NCBI GenBank assembly: GCA_030562195.1
Contig: JAUJPP010000012.1
Location: 1,736,001 to 1,800,000 of the forward strand
Direction: 5' to 3'
Length of the DNA stretch: 64,000 bases
Source of the DNA: Nipponacmea schrenckii
Taxonomy: Eukaryota; Mollusca; Gastropoda; Lottiidae
The first letter of the stretch is position 1, and every line of letters begins with the position of its first letter. Shown in pieces: positions 1-13,400 of this stretch. The translations under genes and the position numbers were made by a program. The notes below the pieces were generated by a model that worked only from the letters and a program-made list of their open reading frames with translations, did not search any database and was not told the origin of the DNA.

Positions 1-430
1 ATTGTTTGAGTGTTCTTTACCACCCAAAGATTAACCCTATTGAAAATAAGCAAAATCGGAATATGTTTATTATGAGTTATGGCCCTTGTTCTTGAAATGC
101 TCGTTAACACTCTACAATGTACAATTCCTTACAAGTTCTTTAAAACCCGTTCTATATTTGGCTAGTTAACAGTCTACAAGGCGCAATTCTTTACAGATTT
201 TGATGAAACTGGTTGAAAAATTCTGAAAAATATTAAATGCGTTATTGTCTTGTTATTAGGAACCATTCTTGACAGTTTTAATGAAACTTGGTATTAATGC
301 ACATTTATCACCCTAGAAAAGATGTATATGATTGAAGGGTGATTATTTTTTTACGGTGACTGTTACTGTACTGTCGTTTTTATTCCAAATCAATGCTGTG
401 GTTGTTATTACCTTGTCTGGCAAGGTATCT
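1..430. repeat. Dispersed repeat, diverged copy
   Basis: Phrases such as 'tacaattccttacaag', 'acagattttgatgaaact' and 'accttgtctggcaaggtatct' match a family seen again at about 11890, 14790, 17690, 18946, 24210, 28895 and 29490. The 'tggcaaggtatct' end resembles the end of the copy near 15690. No coding potential is visible. Confidence 0.65.
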
Positions 431-1754
431 TATATCATAACAACATTTGGACTACAAGAAACGAGGTGTTGAGCTGAAGATTGACTGGTTTGACTTATAT
501 GAACTGTTCAGAAATCGATAGATTTCAATATTAATAAGCATAGTACATACAAAATAGGCAGGCATCGCTTATACAGGGAAAGGTTCACTGGTTCTGGATT
601 ACTGGTTCTGGATTACTGAGATTCATGAGCAGTCAATGACATATAGGACTGATAAACCATTATCTACTGATTAGATTTGTCTTTTCAACCCTTAGTTAAT
701 ATGAAACTCTTGCAAATATTACATAAAATGACAAATTGGAAAACTTGAGACAATTGCTGATAGCCAACTCCGTTTTATAGGGCAATTATTTCATCCCAGA
801 CTTTTAATATCGAAACAAATTTAATGACTCAAGTCTTTCTCGAACATTTCTCTTAAAATAAGAAATTACCAGTCAAACATTAAATTTTAAAATGATATAC
901 CAAGGCTATTTCTATGTTTTTATTGGCAGTCAGGTTTGCTTCTTTCACTTTATCAGGAGCAGAAAATCATTTCAGATCATGGTATTTCTTAAACTTTGAT
1001 TTTCCATTATCTTGTTGATTGTTGCTATCTATGACAGGGCCTGTAATGAAGAAAACAAAACAGATTTGGGAAACCACTGGCAACGGTCTTTTTATTATGT
1101 AAATAATTCTCAACAGATTTTGACAAGAATCAAAAAATTTAGAAGAAAAAATATTCAAATCCAATGATTTATAGATATAATAACAAAATTTGTGCATAAT
1201 TTTTCTGTTCTGCTGAATGTTAACTGCACTATTCAGCTCCTTGTCTGTATTGTTAATAGTTGCTTCTAATGTGAGCTTTGGATGATTTTCTAAGTTATGG
1301 TATTAATGAAATATATTTTAGATTAGTAATCATGTTACTATTTTTACTGGCAGCTACTGACTGATATAATTCAGTTTGTCTGGACAACTAGAAATAGTTT
1401 CCAATGAGTAGAGTTTAATAGGTACTTAAATCCTGGCCAAATGAACTCAATCAAACAAGATTACATGGAGTTGTACATGGACTCTTATCAATTTGCGACT
1501 GTCTTTTGATCCTCTAGATTGCTCAGCAGGTAGTGCATCATAGTAGCAAGACTGAAAATAAATGACTACATTGAAGTTTGGGAAGTGCATACACTGAAGT
1601 TGAACACTTTTTGATTAAGTGATATTTGCACCACAGTTTTCATTAGATATATGTGCCAAGCTTAAAAGGAGCAGTGTTTAAATCGGTTTACCATGAAAAC
1701 ATGCTATAAATTACTTATAACATGATTAACAGGGGTCTGACAGATTGATCAGGG

Positions 1755-1990
1755 TTAATGGCCTTTGTGATTCGTGTTACGTAATAACCGTAATAACCCT
1801 TTCACTATATTGAATGCTGTATTTGGGTATATATATAAGTCATGCTTATGACATCCATTATAGTGTGTTTACATTACATTAACATCTATGTGTCTAAATA
1901 TTTTTTTTTTCTGACTATGATATTATTTTGAGCAAAGTGTGTTAATTTATCAAGCACAAAAACCTTGCATATTATGAAAAAATCAAGTCA
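1755..1990 (+). repeat. Dispersed repeat R1, copy 1
   Basis: Shares 'gattcgtgttacgtaataacc', a T-run followed by 'ctgactatga', and 'gcaaagtgtgttaa' plus 'aagcacaaaaa' in the same order as 23430-23734. A third copy lies at 18728-18945. This copy is internally diverged and is not followed by a THAP exon. Confidence 0.6.
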
Positions 1991-2019
1991 TGTCGGTTTA
2001 AATAATCATAAATAATCTA

Positions 2020-2125
2020 TAATGTACACATTGATGATATGAATAGAATCTATCTTGCTTTGTTTATTGTAGCATGTGCTGAAGGTGGGGCTAATATGTC
2101 AATGGTGCTCTATGCAGGCAACTAC
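2020..2125 (+). repeat. Dispersed repeat R2, copy 1
   Basis: About 100 bp matching 18112-18222. Shared blocks are 'atgtacacattgatga', 'gctgaaggtggggct' and 'atgtcaatggtgctct' (copy 2 has 'atgtcagtggtgctct'). One frame reads AEGGA-x-MS-x-VL in both copies, so it could be an old coding fragment, but copy 2 reaches a stop soon after. I do not recognise the family. Confidence 0.6.
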
Positions 2126-4484
2126 AGTCCCTCCCCTCTATACATTAAAATTGTAAATTGTGCACCCATTTATCCAATGAAAAGATCAAAGAGAATTGCT
2201 GATATAATGTTATAAATTTATTGGTGAAGGTAGGGGGGGGGGTTTCTTGATCTCATCGCCTTTAAAATCAGTAACATTTCTTAAAATATTCAACGGAACT
2301 TTTAAAATGAATGGAATTTGAAGGCTTGTAATAAAGAAATCTGTAGGAAGCAGTATGCCAATCTATTGCAAAACCCGGAGATTGCATTTGATATCCTGTC
2401 TTCCAGATATGTCAAATCTCAATATGGTTAACATCGTAAAATTAAAAATAGAGTAAAATTGAAACTGTAATGTGAAACGTGAAAGAGAAAGACACTGTTA
2501 CATGAGAAAAAGAGTGGGCTATTTTATTCTACAGATACCTTTCAGTTTTACTGCTAGGTTCTAATTCTTTATTAGCAGAAGACAACTTGACAGTTTCTAG
2601 GAACTTCTTCACTCTTAACAACAACTTCTTTCAGATATAATACTGCATTCACTTAATTTACATTCGGATAAACAATGAAGGTGGAAAACAGGATCCTCTT
2701 AACCTGCCTTCATTCTTTCATTGGTTCTTTCTTTGTTTCACTGTTTCAGTTTTCAAAGGGACTCCTTTTTGTATTGAAGATTTGCTAAAACTATATGAAC
2801 CATCATCTACCAGAGCTATTTGACCAGCCTATTAGACTTTGGACACCTTAGGTGACCTCTGAAGGAAAGATATCACCTGAAGGTGTGAAAGTTAATCAAA
2901 TTTTACTTGAAAGAATAATTATATATAGGTTTTTTTCTTTACTTTTCTTAATTACTTTTTGTCTTACACCGTCTGTTATTCATAAAGAACATGAAAATTG
3001 GCTGTGGACACTAATGTGTTCCAAACCATAAAAAAAAGAAATCAAGACATACTCTTTAACAAGTAACTAATCATATGGTAAACATGCATGTATTGAACTT
3101 TTATAAGTAATTTATTCTAAAGTCAAATATCTCAGCTCAAAACGTTAACTTTTATGTCAGAAAGCAGTGGCTTAGAACTGGGCCAGTTCTTAATGTCAAT
3201 TTCTTTGGAATCGGCTTCCTAATACTTTAATTTCTACCACTGCTTTTTTTGCAGCATTGATTTTCCTGTCAAAGATGAACTTTTTATATTGGCTATCTAC
3301 TGAAAAAGAGATATAATTGATCGATGATACTTTCAAATTTGAAAAAAGTTTTGAATTTATGGATAATTAGAAAATTGCTATAGCTGCGGAAATGACAGCA
3401 ATTAAATGTGATGCTGATGTTTCAACTTTAAAGATATTTTAAACTGAACCTGAAACTTAAGTTTCAAAAACTCAAAACATTAAATTAGTAAAAAAAAAAC
3501 AAGTGGTCGGACTATTTGAAGATAGTTCTGTGGAATATGAACAGAAAAGTTAAAAAGTTCTTAGAAGTTTGGTTCCTGACAACAGATTTGACTGAGTGAA
3601 CGTGTAAATTGGTATAAGATTGTGGAATACAAATCAGTTATTTGAGTTGTTCAATTAGCTCTCTATTGATAAAACCCTATAGAGTTCTGTATCAATATTG
3701 ATATAACTTTGTCTGTTATAGAGTCAGTAATTACTGTCCTTGATAGTTCAAGATATTTTGTTGTCATCTAAATATTTAACTTCCCAACTGATGAAGCTCT
3801 ATTTCAGCTCTCCAAAGGCTGGCTCATCTGTTATATTGGAAATTTTGAAATTTTTTGAAAAATTAGGACTGATCATGCAGGATTGAAAAAATCAAACCAC
3901 AGCACTTGTGAGCTGAAGAGTGATATAAGAAAACACTGATTACATACAATTATTTACTCTTTGTATTGACTGAATATAAATTGCTATGGGTTCTATGGTT
4001 TTTCATCTGTCTGAGTTGACTTGACAGGATGTCTCACGATATTTCTACTATTAATCATCCTACTATCTTTATCAATATATATTTTAAAAGTGTCTGGCCT
4101 TAGTCATTAAAAAAATAATGATATTTGTTATTTAATCATTTCCTGTTTAAAGAAGCATTGAATATATTGAGTATAAAAGAGTCAAGAACATTAAAGAGAT
4201 AATTTTTTTTGCAGGTAGAAAATATATTTTGCTCAAATTTATGAAGACTTTACATATAAAGCAGACAAAATGTGTCTTTGTACAACTTAAAAAATCCAAC
4301 TGTTATTTTTTCAAAATCCAAAACATTTCCATGAAATAGTAGACTAGCTTTTTACCAGTCTTTATTTTTTACAACCCATATTTTTTATAACCAGGCTTAT
4401 AGACATTACTCTCTTATTGTGGACGTTCTTGTCACTACTGTATTATTTTTCAAATAATAATAGTGTGTTTTATTTATTTTGTAG

Positions 4485-7400
4485 GATATTGTGATACAAG
4501 CTAGACAAGTTATTGCTGTATTTTCTCTAGTTGGATGGTAAGTAGGATTTTTAAATGGTATTCACATAAAATATATGTTTTGATTTTGGTGTAGAATGTA
4601 TTGTCTAATCTTGAGTCTTTTACAAAGCATTTATCCTAAGACACTCAAACAGTATTTTATCTTGACAACTAGCTTTCATAATCATCCTATGAAATGGTTT
4701 GTGGAAATGGATAAAAATTCTCTTTGTGGTTTGTGTTGCATTAATTCTTTACTTAATACCTTTTGTTCATTTCTATTTGAATACTCACTTCATTAGTTAA
4801 TTGCAAATTTGAACGTGAAACAGTATTTGAAGACTGCACACAATTCATTGACTTACTTCATGTAAACATTGTTTTACAATACAGCTTCATACAATTCATT
4901 GACTTACTCCATGTAAACATTGTTTTACAATACAGCTTCATATAAATAAGTATATAAAATATGCATCATATTTAACACACAAATATAAAGCCTTCTGAAT
5001 ATTTACTTATTGTAAAGTGATTTTTTAATTATTTTATGCGTTTTAGGAAAACTCAATTGATATGCATCATTCCAATTTGTAACCATACCACCATGGGTCT
5101 GGAAATTGACTAAGATATATTTCTATACCATTGGTTATTTGATAATACATTTTAGTCACTTTTACAATTTTTATTTAGAATATCAGAATGAGTGGTAGCT
5201 AAAACTTTCCTTTCGTGAAGGTTAATCTTATTGTTTCTATCAGATATTCATTGTATATATTACTGCCTTTTTCAGCTTCTTTGTTATATTTGTAATATGG
5301 TTGTTCAAAAAGTACATTGTATTTGCCCAGGTATTTATTTTTAATTACTTTAATTATCAACTGTTTTAAGATTGTACCCCTTGCTGACTCAAACTAGTCT
5401 CTGATTGCTGACCCTTATCTAGACTGATTGCTGACCATTATGTAGTCCCTGATTGCTGACAATTATGTAGCCTCCGATTGCTGACCATTATCTAGTCTCT
5501 GATTGCTGACCATTGCCTAGCCCCCAATTGCTGACCATCATGTAGCCTCTGATTTCTGACCATTCTGTAGTCTCTGATTGCTGACCATTGCCTAGCCTCC
5601 AATTGCTGACCATCATGTAGCCTCTGATTGCTGACCATCATGTAGCCTCTGATTGCTGACAATTATGTAGCCTCTGGTTGCTGATCATTATGTAGCCTCT
5701 GTTTGCTGACCATTATGTAGCCTCTGATTGCTGATCATTATCTAGATTCTGACTACTGACCATTATGTAGTTTCTAATTGCTGACCATTGCCTAGCCTCC
5801 AATTGCTGACCTTCATGTAGTCTCTTATTGCTGACCATTGCCTAGCCTCCAATTGCTGACCGTCATGTAGTCTCTGATTGCTGACCATTGCTTAGCCTCT
5901 GATTGCTGACCATTTGTCTAGTCTCTGTTTGCTGACCATTGTCTAGCCTCTGATTGCTGACAATTATGTAGCCTCTGGTTGCTGACCATTATGTAGCCTC
6001 TGGTTGCTGACCATTATGTAGCCTCTATTTGCTGACCATTATGTAGCCTCTGATTGCTGACCATTATGTAGTCTCTAATTGCTGACCATTGCCTAGCCTC
6101 CAATTGCTGACCATCATGTAGCCTCTGATTGCTGACCATTATGTAGTCTCTAATTGCTGACCATTGCCTAGCCTCCAATTGCTGACCATCATGTAGTCTC
6201 TGATTGCTGACCATTGCCTAGCCCCCAATTGCTGATCATCATGTAGTCTCTGATTGCTGACCATTGCCTAGCCTCTGATTGCTGACCATTGTCTAGTCTC
6301 TGTTTGCTGACCATTGTCTAGCCTCTGAATTGCTGACAAATATGTTGTCTCTGATTGATGGCCATTACGTAGTCTCTGATTGTTGATATAATAATAATAA
6401 TTTTATTCTCGTTTACAACCTCTCGAAAGGGACCTATAGAGTTTACAATATGATATAATTATACAGATGACAACAGGGTTACATAATACTCATAATTACA
6501 TGCCTTATAAGTTTCTTCTAAATAGTATATAATTTCTTGTATAAAAAGAATGAGCTTGGAAGTCGAAGTTTGACAGCAACTTTTAGCCAATTTGGGTTTA
6601 TTGAGCAATAGTTATTTCAAATGTTAGACATTCCCCCTAGTTATCAAATACTGATTTTATTTGACACATCCAATTTCAACATGAAAATATCACAAACATG
6701 TAACTCTTCCAAAAGTAGTAGAGTAGTGCGAGAAAATTTGCTTGCTTAACATTGCAAGATTCTTAGCCAAAAAAAGACCATTTATAGTTTAACTTGTAAC
6801 TTGTAGTTTAACTGATTGTTGACCATTATCTAGACTCTGATTCCTGACTATTGCCTAGCCTCTGATTCCTGACCATTTCCTAGCCTCTGATTCCTGACCA
6901 TTTTCTACCCTCTCATTGCTGACCATTTTCTACCCTCTCATTGCGGACCATTTTCTACCCTCTCATTGCAGACCATTTTCTACCCTCTCATTGCAGACCA
7001 TTTTCTACCCTCTCATTGCAGACCATTTTCTACCCTCTCATTGCAGACCATTTACTACCCTCTCATTGCTTACCATTTTCTACCCTCTCATTGCAGACCA
7101 TTTACTACCCTCTGATTGCGGACCATTTTCTACTCTCTGATTGCGGACCATTTTCTACCCCCTTTATTGCGGACCATTTTCTAGCCTCTGATTGCTGACC
7201 ACCCTCTAGTCTCTGATTGCTGACCATCCTCTAGTCTCTGATTGCTGACCATTATCTAGTCTCTGATTGCTGACCATTATCTAGTCTCTGATTGCTGACC
7301 ATTTTCTAGCCTCTGATTGCTGACCATTATCTAGTCTCTGATTGCTGACCATTATCTAGTCTCTGATTGCTGACCATTATCTAGTCTCTGATTGCTGACC

Positions 7401-10400
7401 ATTATCTAGTCTATGATTTATTCTCTGATTGCTGACCATTATCTAGTGTCTGATTGCTGACCATCATCTAGTCTTTGATTGCTGACCATCAGCTAGACTG
7501 ATTGCTTACCATTACTAGTATCTAGTCTCTGATTGCTGACCATTATCTAGTCTTTGATTGCTGACCATCAGCTAGTGTCTGATTGCTGACCATTATCTAA
7601 TCTCTGATAGACGACCATTATCTAGTCTCTGATTGCTGACCATTACTAGTATCTAGTCTCTGATAGACGACCATTATCTAGTCTCTGATTGCTAACCATT
7701 ATATAGCCATAACTGACTTTAATTTTTCTCTGATTGGTGATCATTTTTTAGCCTCTGATAGCAGACCATTATCTAGACTTTGCTTTCCCTTATCTAGTCC
7801 CTGATTACTGTCCATTATCTTGTGTATTGTATTGCTTTATTGTCATATACATAGGTACATAGACACAATATATTTACAATCAAAGATATTAAGATTATCT
7901 AGTCTTTTATTGCTAACCAATATCTAGTCAATGATTGTCATCATCATCATTCATTATCTAGCCTTTGCTGACCATTATCTCTCTGTATGCAGACCACAAT
8001 TAAGTCCCAGATTGCTGACCATTATCTAGTCTCTGATCTCCACAGAGTCTGCAAATAATTTGGTAATATGTTTGTATTTTAGAGGTTGATATTATATTTA
8101 TGTATTGGAGCAAGTTTGGATAGTATAGCATATATCATGGTAAGTAATTATTTAAATAATGCCTATTATTGAACATCTTAGGATTTCTAATACAATTACA
8201 GACAATCTTTATCTAATAATGTTTGGAAAATCAATGTATTGAAGAATTTGAATTTATGAACAGTGAGTTGTTATCATCAGTATGAAGATAAGAGGTTTCT
8301 TGTAATTTAAGTACATTTAGTCTGGCTCCTTTAGGCAAAAATTATCAGACTAATATGTGAATTCTCTTCACTGTAACATACAGATACTGATACAGAATAT
8401 CACTTTCTCTCTAACTTACACTCTCATTAAATACACATCACATCAAATGTCAAGTCTCAGAGACAATTGAGACAATTAGAGTATTAGTATCATTTAACTT
8501 ACTGTCATGGTTAATACCTTACTTACAACAGCTCAGGTTTATTTCACATGTAAAATTATAATTTTGTTGTCAAGGATTGTGATTATATTCTGAATTGTAA
8601 CTTTCCAAATTTCTCTTGCATCAGTATATGCATCGTCGTCCTTGAAATGTTAAATGAATTTTATGTGGATACCGTATTTGTCTGTTTGCCTTCAGAATTA
8701 GACCTAAGTTGCATTATTCTTCCATATAGTTGTATAAGGGTATTTTTCATGGTGACATGTAACACAGATTGACCAATTAACAAAATTCTCAAAAATTGTA
8801 TCTGAATTTTTATTTATTTTTCATTGCATCCTTTTAGTAAATAACGTGTCAGTTCTGGTGTTTCACAGTGACATACATCACTGTCTCGGCACATGGAATG
8901 TAATTTAATTTTACTAATACCCATTACTGTAAAGCTAGAAATTATTGTGTCAACAAATTAATGCGACCCGGGGTATAGAGACTAAAATGCAAGTACAAAT
9001 TAATGCGATCCGAGATAGGTGTCGCAAATTTTAATATCTTTAAAAAAAATTACTTCTAGAAAGTATGACAGCTAGCGCTGTTTTCAACTCTAATCTTATC
9101 AATTAACGGTTCTTTTCATTAAAATTCAAGCCATGATCAACGAATTTGAGAAATAACTAATCCCCTTCCTTTGATTACTAATCAGCTTCAAATTTAGAGT
9201 TAATTACCTAAATTACTTCGCCCGGTCTCAATTTAAATACTAATGTCAGCCAAATTTATTCACTTGGAAATATGTTTTTTAAAAATGCGGATACAAATTA
9301 ATGTGATCGCGGATAGGTCGCATTTAACGCATTAATTTCTATCTTGCAATAATTTGTAGCCTTACAGTATACAGATTGGGTTGAGTTTTCTCAGATGGTA
9401 GTGTACTAACAGGGGTTGTCAAGCTTGCATTTGCTAGTAATATATCACTCATGTGGCTGGTGGAGAATCTGAAATTGTTAAAAACAGATATTTAATGTTC
9501 TCAGACTGGAATTTCATGGTCATTAGTTTGAATTCATTTATTAAAGATCACATCTAATTATGCAGACAAATGAACAACTCTCCCAAACTTGAGATAGAAT
9601 CAAAGTGGATGATGCCATGGAAACAATGAACAGTCATTAAACCCAGACAGAAATTCAAGTTGATAATTATTCTAATCTTTGTACTCGACTAATCTCTCTC
9701 ACAAATTGATTCAATCTCATTTAGCTAGAAATCACACTACACAAGATAGAAATCGTTGAGTTCTGAGACAGTTAACCTTCTCTTTGATAGATTATTTATT
9801 GTGTCTAAACCGTTTATGTCTATTTAAAACAGATTTATACTATGCTCTAGTCTAAATACTCAATTAACCAGTCTTTTATCGTATAATCTTGAAGACATTC
9901 CTCGTCACAAGTTGAAATACAAGTGAATCAACTAATTAGTAAAGGGCTGGTTATAAAATAAATACAATGAAAAATATGATAAGCTTAATTGATTTTTTAA
10001 ATGTAAAAGCATTTGTCACCCTTTATATTTCTCTTTTGAGTTTAAATGACTGTTTGAAATAGATATTGTCAATTAAATTATTTCAGTCCATTAATTGAGT
10101 TTGCACATAACCTTATCAAAAATACATAGATAATTAAAGGTTGAAGAATAGACATTTATAGTATACACTTAATTTAAAGATTGCTATTGTTATGATTACA
10201 GGGAGACATGAGACCTGACAGTCCTTTATGTAATTTTGAAGGCTGGTTTTTACAGTACTTTGGTAAGGCATTTTGTTAGTCTAAATCTTGTAAAAGTTAT
10301 CCATATGAATAATTTGATACTTGTACCATATGATTCCTGACCATAAAATCTCAGATACATCTTGACTGTAATTGTGTTGGTAAATATACCAAACAAATGT

Positions 10401-13400
10401 TCATGTATAATCTCAGTAGCTCATTCCAGTTGTGTTAATAGCTGTAAATTAGTCCATGGTTTGTCTGATACTTTGCTTTAGATTTCTTTTTTTCTTGTGT
10501 AATATATTGAAATAAAGTATTAATGATTGTAGATGGGACAGTATTATTATGGGTTCTGATAATTACTATCAATCTATATTTTAATGTGGTTAAAGAAAGA
10601 GTCACAGAAAAATTTGAATGGTTTGTATAGAGTCTTATTTTTCCTTTCATTTCAACTCAAACCTTGATGTAAGAAAAAGTTTGTTTATTGTTTGTTAAAA
10701 TTCAATGAAATGGGCTGATGGTGCAATGCCTGGTATTTATCCTGTGTTTTGTATGGATGTGCATAATGGCCTTTCCCCAGATAAAGTAGCTGTTGCCTGA
10801 ATATCTATCACTTTTTTCGTGACCCTTTTGTCTTTTAGCTAAATTAATATTTTGATTTTAACTATATAGATGTTTCAATCAGTTTATTTGATATATACAG
10901 GGTGTACCATGCAATATGTTGGATAGTACCATTACTTATATCATTCTTGCCTTTTATTGGTGACCATTATGGTCCAGCAGGTGCTTGGTGGTAAGTTATA
11001 TGTTTTATATTATTATAGGTAATGTTTTGATTAATGTTATATCAAACATATTAATGTTAAAAGAAAAATACACATATAAATAAACTCTATTCAGAATTTT
11101 TATATTGATATAAGGAGGAATGCCATGGTTGAATACATTTAAATTTACAATCCTCAATTCCCTCCTGGTGCCCCCTCCCTATCACCCTACGAAACAGACA
11201 CAATTCTGGAGTTACTGCATCTAAAGTCATGTATTGCAGTCAGGTTGTATATATATTTACAATCCATGGTATTATTTTACCTTTGATGTCGACGATGATT
11301 ATTTCATATATTAACCTGTGGACGAATCTATCAGAAAAAGGGAGTTAATAGTAAAAAAGAAACACAGTTTTCCTTTTGGATTGTAAACCCCTCGGTTAAT
11401 ATTCGAAATTTTTAATTAATTTTAGAATATTAACCTCGTATCTGTCTATATCTTATACATATAGCACTTCTAGATCTGTATTATATATTCCAGCTGGATC
11501 ATAGAAAACTGGAGGTGGAGATTAGGGGTGTAAGTATATATTATGTTTTTTAATCTTGTTCTGGGTAGAGATCAAAACAGAAAAGACAGATTTTAATAAG
11601 CCTAAATTCCATGATCCTGTTTTCTACTATTAGTCAAATAGAGCTCTCCTTTTATAAACTTTACTTGCTACAAATTATAGACAGAGAATATAACTTTTAC
11701 ACATCCTTTTATGAGGGAAATATTTCTTATTACAATATCCATCAATTTTTGAAGTTTTATTCTGTTTATATTAAGGGTAGATAACTCTGATAATAACCTC
11801 TTCACCAGTTGTTTGTAGGATATTTACTCAATTGATTTCTTGATACAAGTCAGTGATTATTCCCTTTATTCACTAATATTTTATATGCCACTTTATTAGG
11901 TGATCATATATTGTCGTCACCCCTTGCCGTCTGTCCATCCACAATTGCCTTGTGAAGCAATAGAGACAACATTTTTCATCAGATTTGAATGAAATTTGGA
12001 ATGATGGTTTATGTTGATAAGATCTTGGACAAGTCTGATATGGGCGATTTTTTTATGTTAAAAGTTATTGCCCTTGACTTAGTTCAAATGTGTCGAAATA
12101 GGCAATAGAAACAACAGTTTTCATCTGATTTGAATGAAATTTATATGAATCAGACTGGTTCGATATTGACGATTTTTCAATGAACAGTTTTTGAATTAGT
12201 GCACTTGATGTTTGGTAGTCATATCGTGCTGAAATTGGCTTGTGAACATGATAGAGACTACAGTTTGCATCTGAAATTTGGTGTGATCACTTTTTTATTG
12301 ACGATTTCTTGAACAAGATCAATATTGACAATTTTTTGGTGAATGGTTTTTGATTAATTGCCCTTGACTTAGTCAAAACACTTCAAAATTAGCTGGTGAA
12401 CGCGAAGAGACTAGTTTTCATCTGATTTATTTGAAATTTGGTGTGAACATTTATATTGATCAGAACTTGATTAGGTCCAAATAATGTTTCAACCTATGTT
12501 AAAACAGAAAATATATCTTGCTAGGCAACTGCTTGATATTAAAATGTTATTCTAGAATATCAATATGTAATATTGTATGTTTATCATTACAGGTGGTATG
12601 GACCATTATTTATTATTATCATATTTTTATTTATTGTATATACTTATATATTTGTAGTTTTAAAACGAAAGGTAAGGATACTTGTATTATATACTCTCAT
12701 TGAAATGATCACAAGGTGATTCTGGCAATAACCTATACATAAAGACATAAAGAACAAATAGCATAAGACATTCTAGTACATTTAATTTTACAATAAAATA
12801 TAGGAGAGATTTACATACACAATTTTCTATACTCTCTTATAATTTGATATTTTTGGAGCTGTGATAATAAGTTTCAACCTTAGGGTTCACAAGGACACAG
12901 ATATCCTACTACAGAACTTATTGATATATAGCCTACTAGAACATTGAGAAGTTAAACAATATTAATAAACACAAAATCAATTCAAACATCGAAGTTCTCC
13001 AGCAAAAAAAAGGGAACAATTTGAAAAATTGAATGAAGAAATTGCATAAACACATTGGAGGAGAAATAAAAAGAGAAATAGAAATACGCCTATTTCAGGG
13101 TGATGCAAGCATTGTACATGGCCATAGTCAATTCAAAAATCCATTTGTTAATCACGTTTTCTAATATAATGTATGTAATTGTCTTACAAGCAAGTTCCGT
13201 CAGACTAAACAATTATTATTACTATTTAATGAAGTCATTAAATCCAATATTGTAGGCTAGTACATGGGAAGGAATGTATAATCCAGACATAGAGAGAAAT
13301 CAGGTTGGTTAATATTTTATTTTATTTTACATAGATCATGTTAACTGTTGTTGATCTGTAACCAGCTAATTAAGAGATTATGATATTAAGACTACTGGCA

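Larger units (their letters stand above)
431..4484. other. Upstream flank or first intron of the receptor gene; no gene seen
   Basis: AT-rich sequence with only short chance frames. A G-run lies near 2232. The first exon of the receptor, which should end in phase 0 and supply the start codon, was not identified here. It may lie in this stretch as a very short exon or to the left of the window. Confidence 0.5.

Noticed and set aside
6014..7198. Open frames with repeated peptide units
   Set aside because: Translations of the 25-bp minisatellite in receptor intron 2; no start context or splice support.
5370..8040. CRISPR-like array
   Set aside because: Units are directly abutting and degenerate, with no unique spacers, inside a eukaryotic intron.
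10868..10900. Alternative acceptor at 10870 joining receptor exon 10262 directly to 10901-10990
   Set aside because: In frame, but it would delete transmembrane helix 3; the exon at 10533-10620 restores a full TM3 and both phases.
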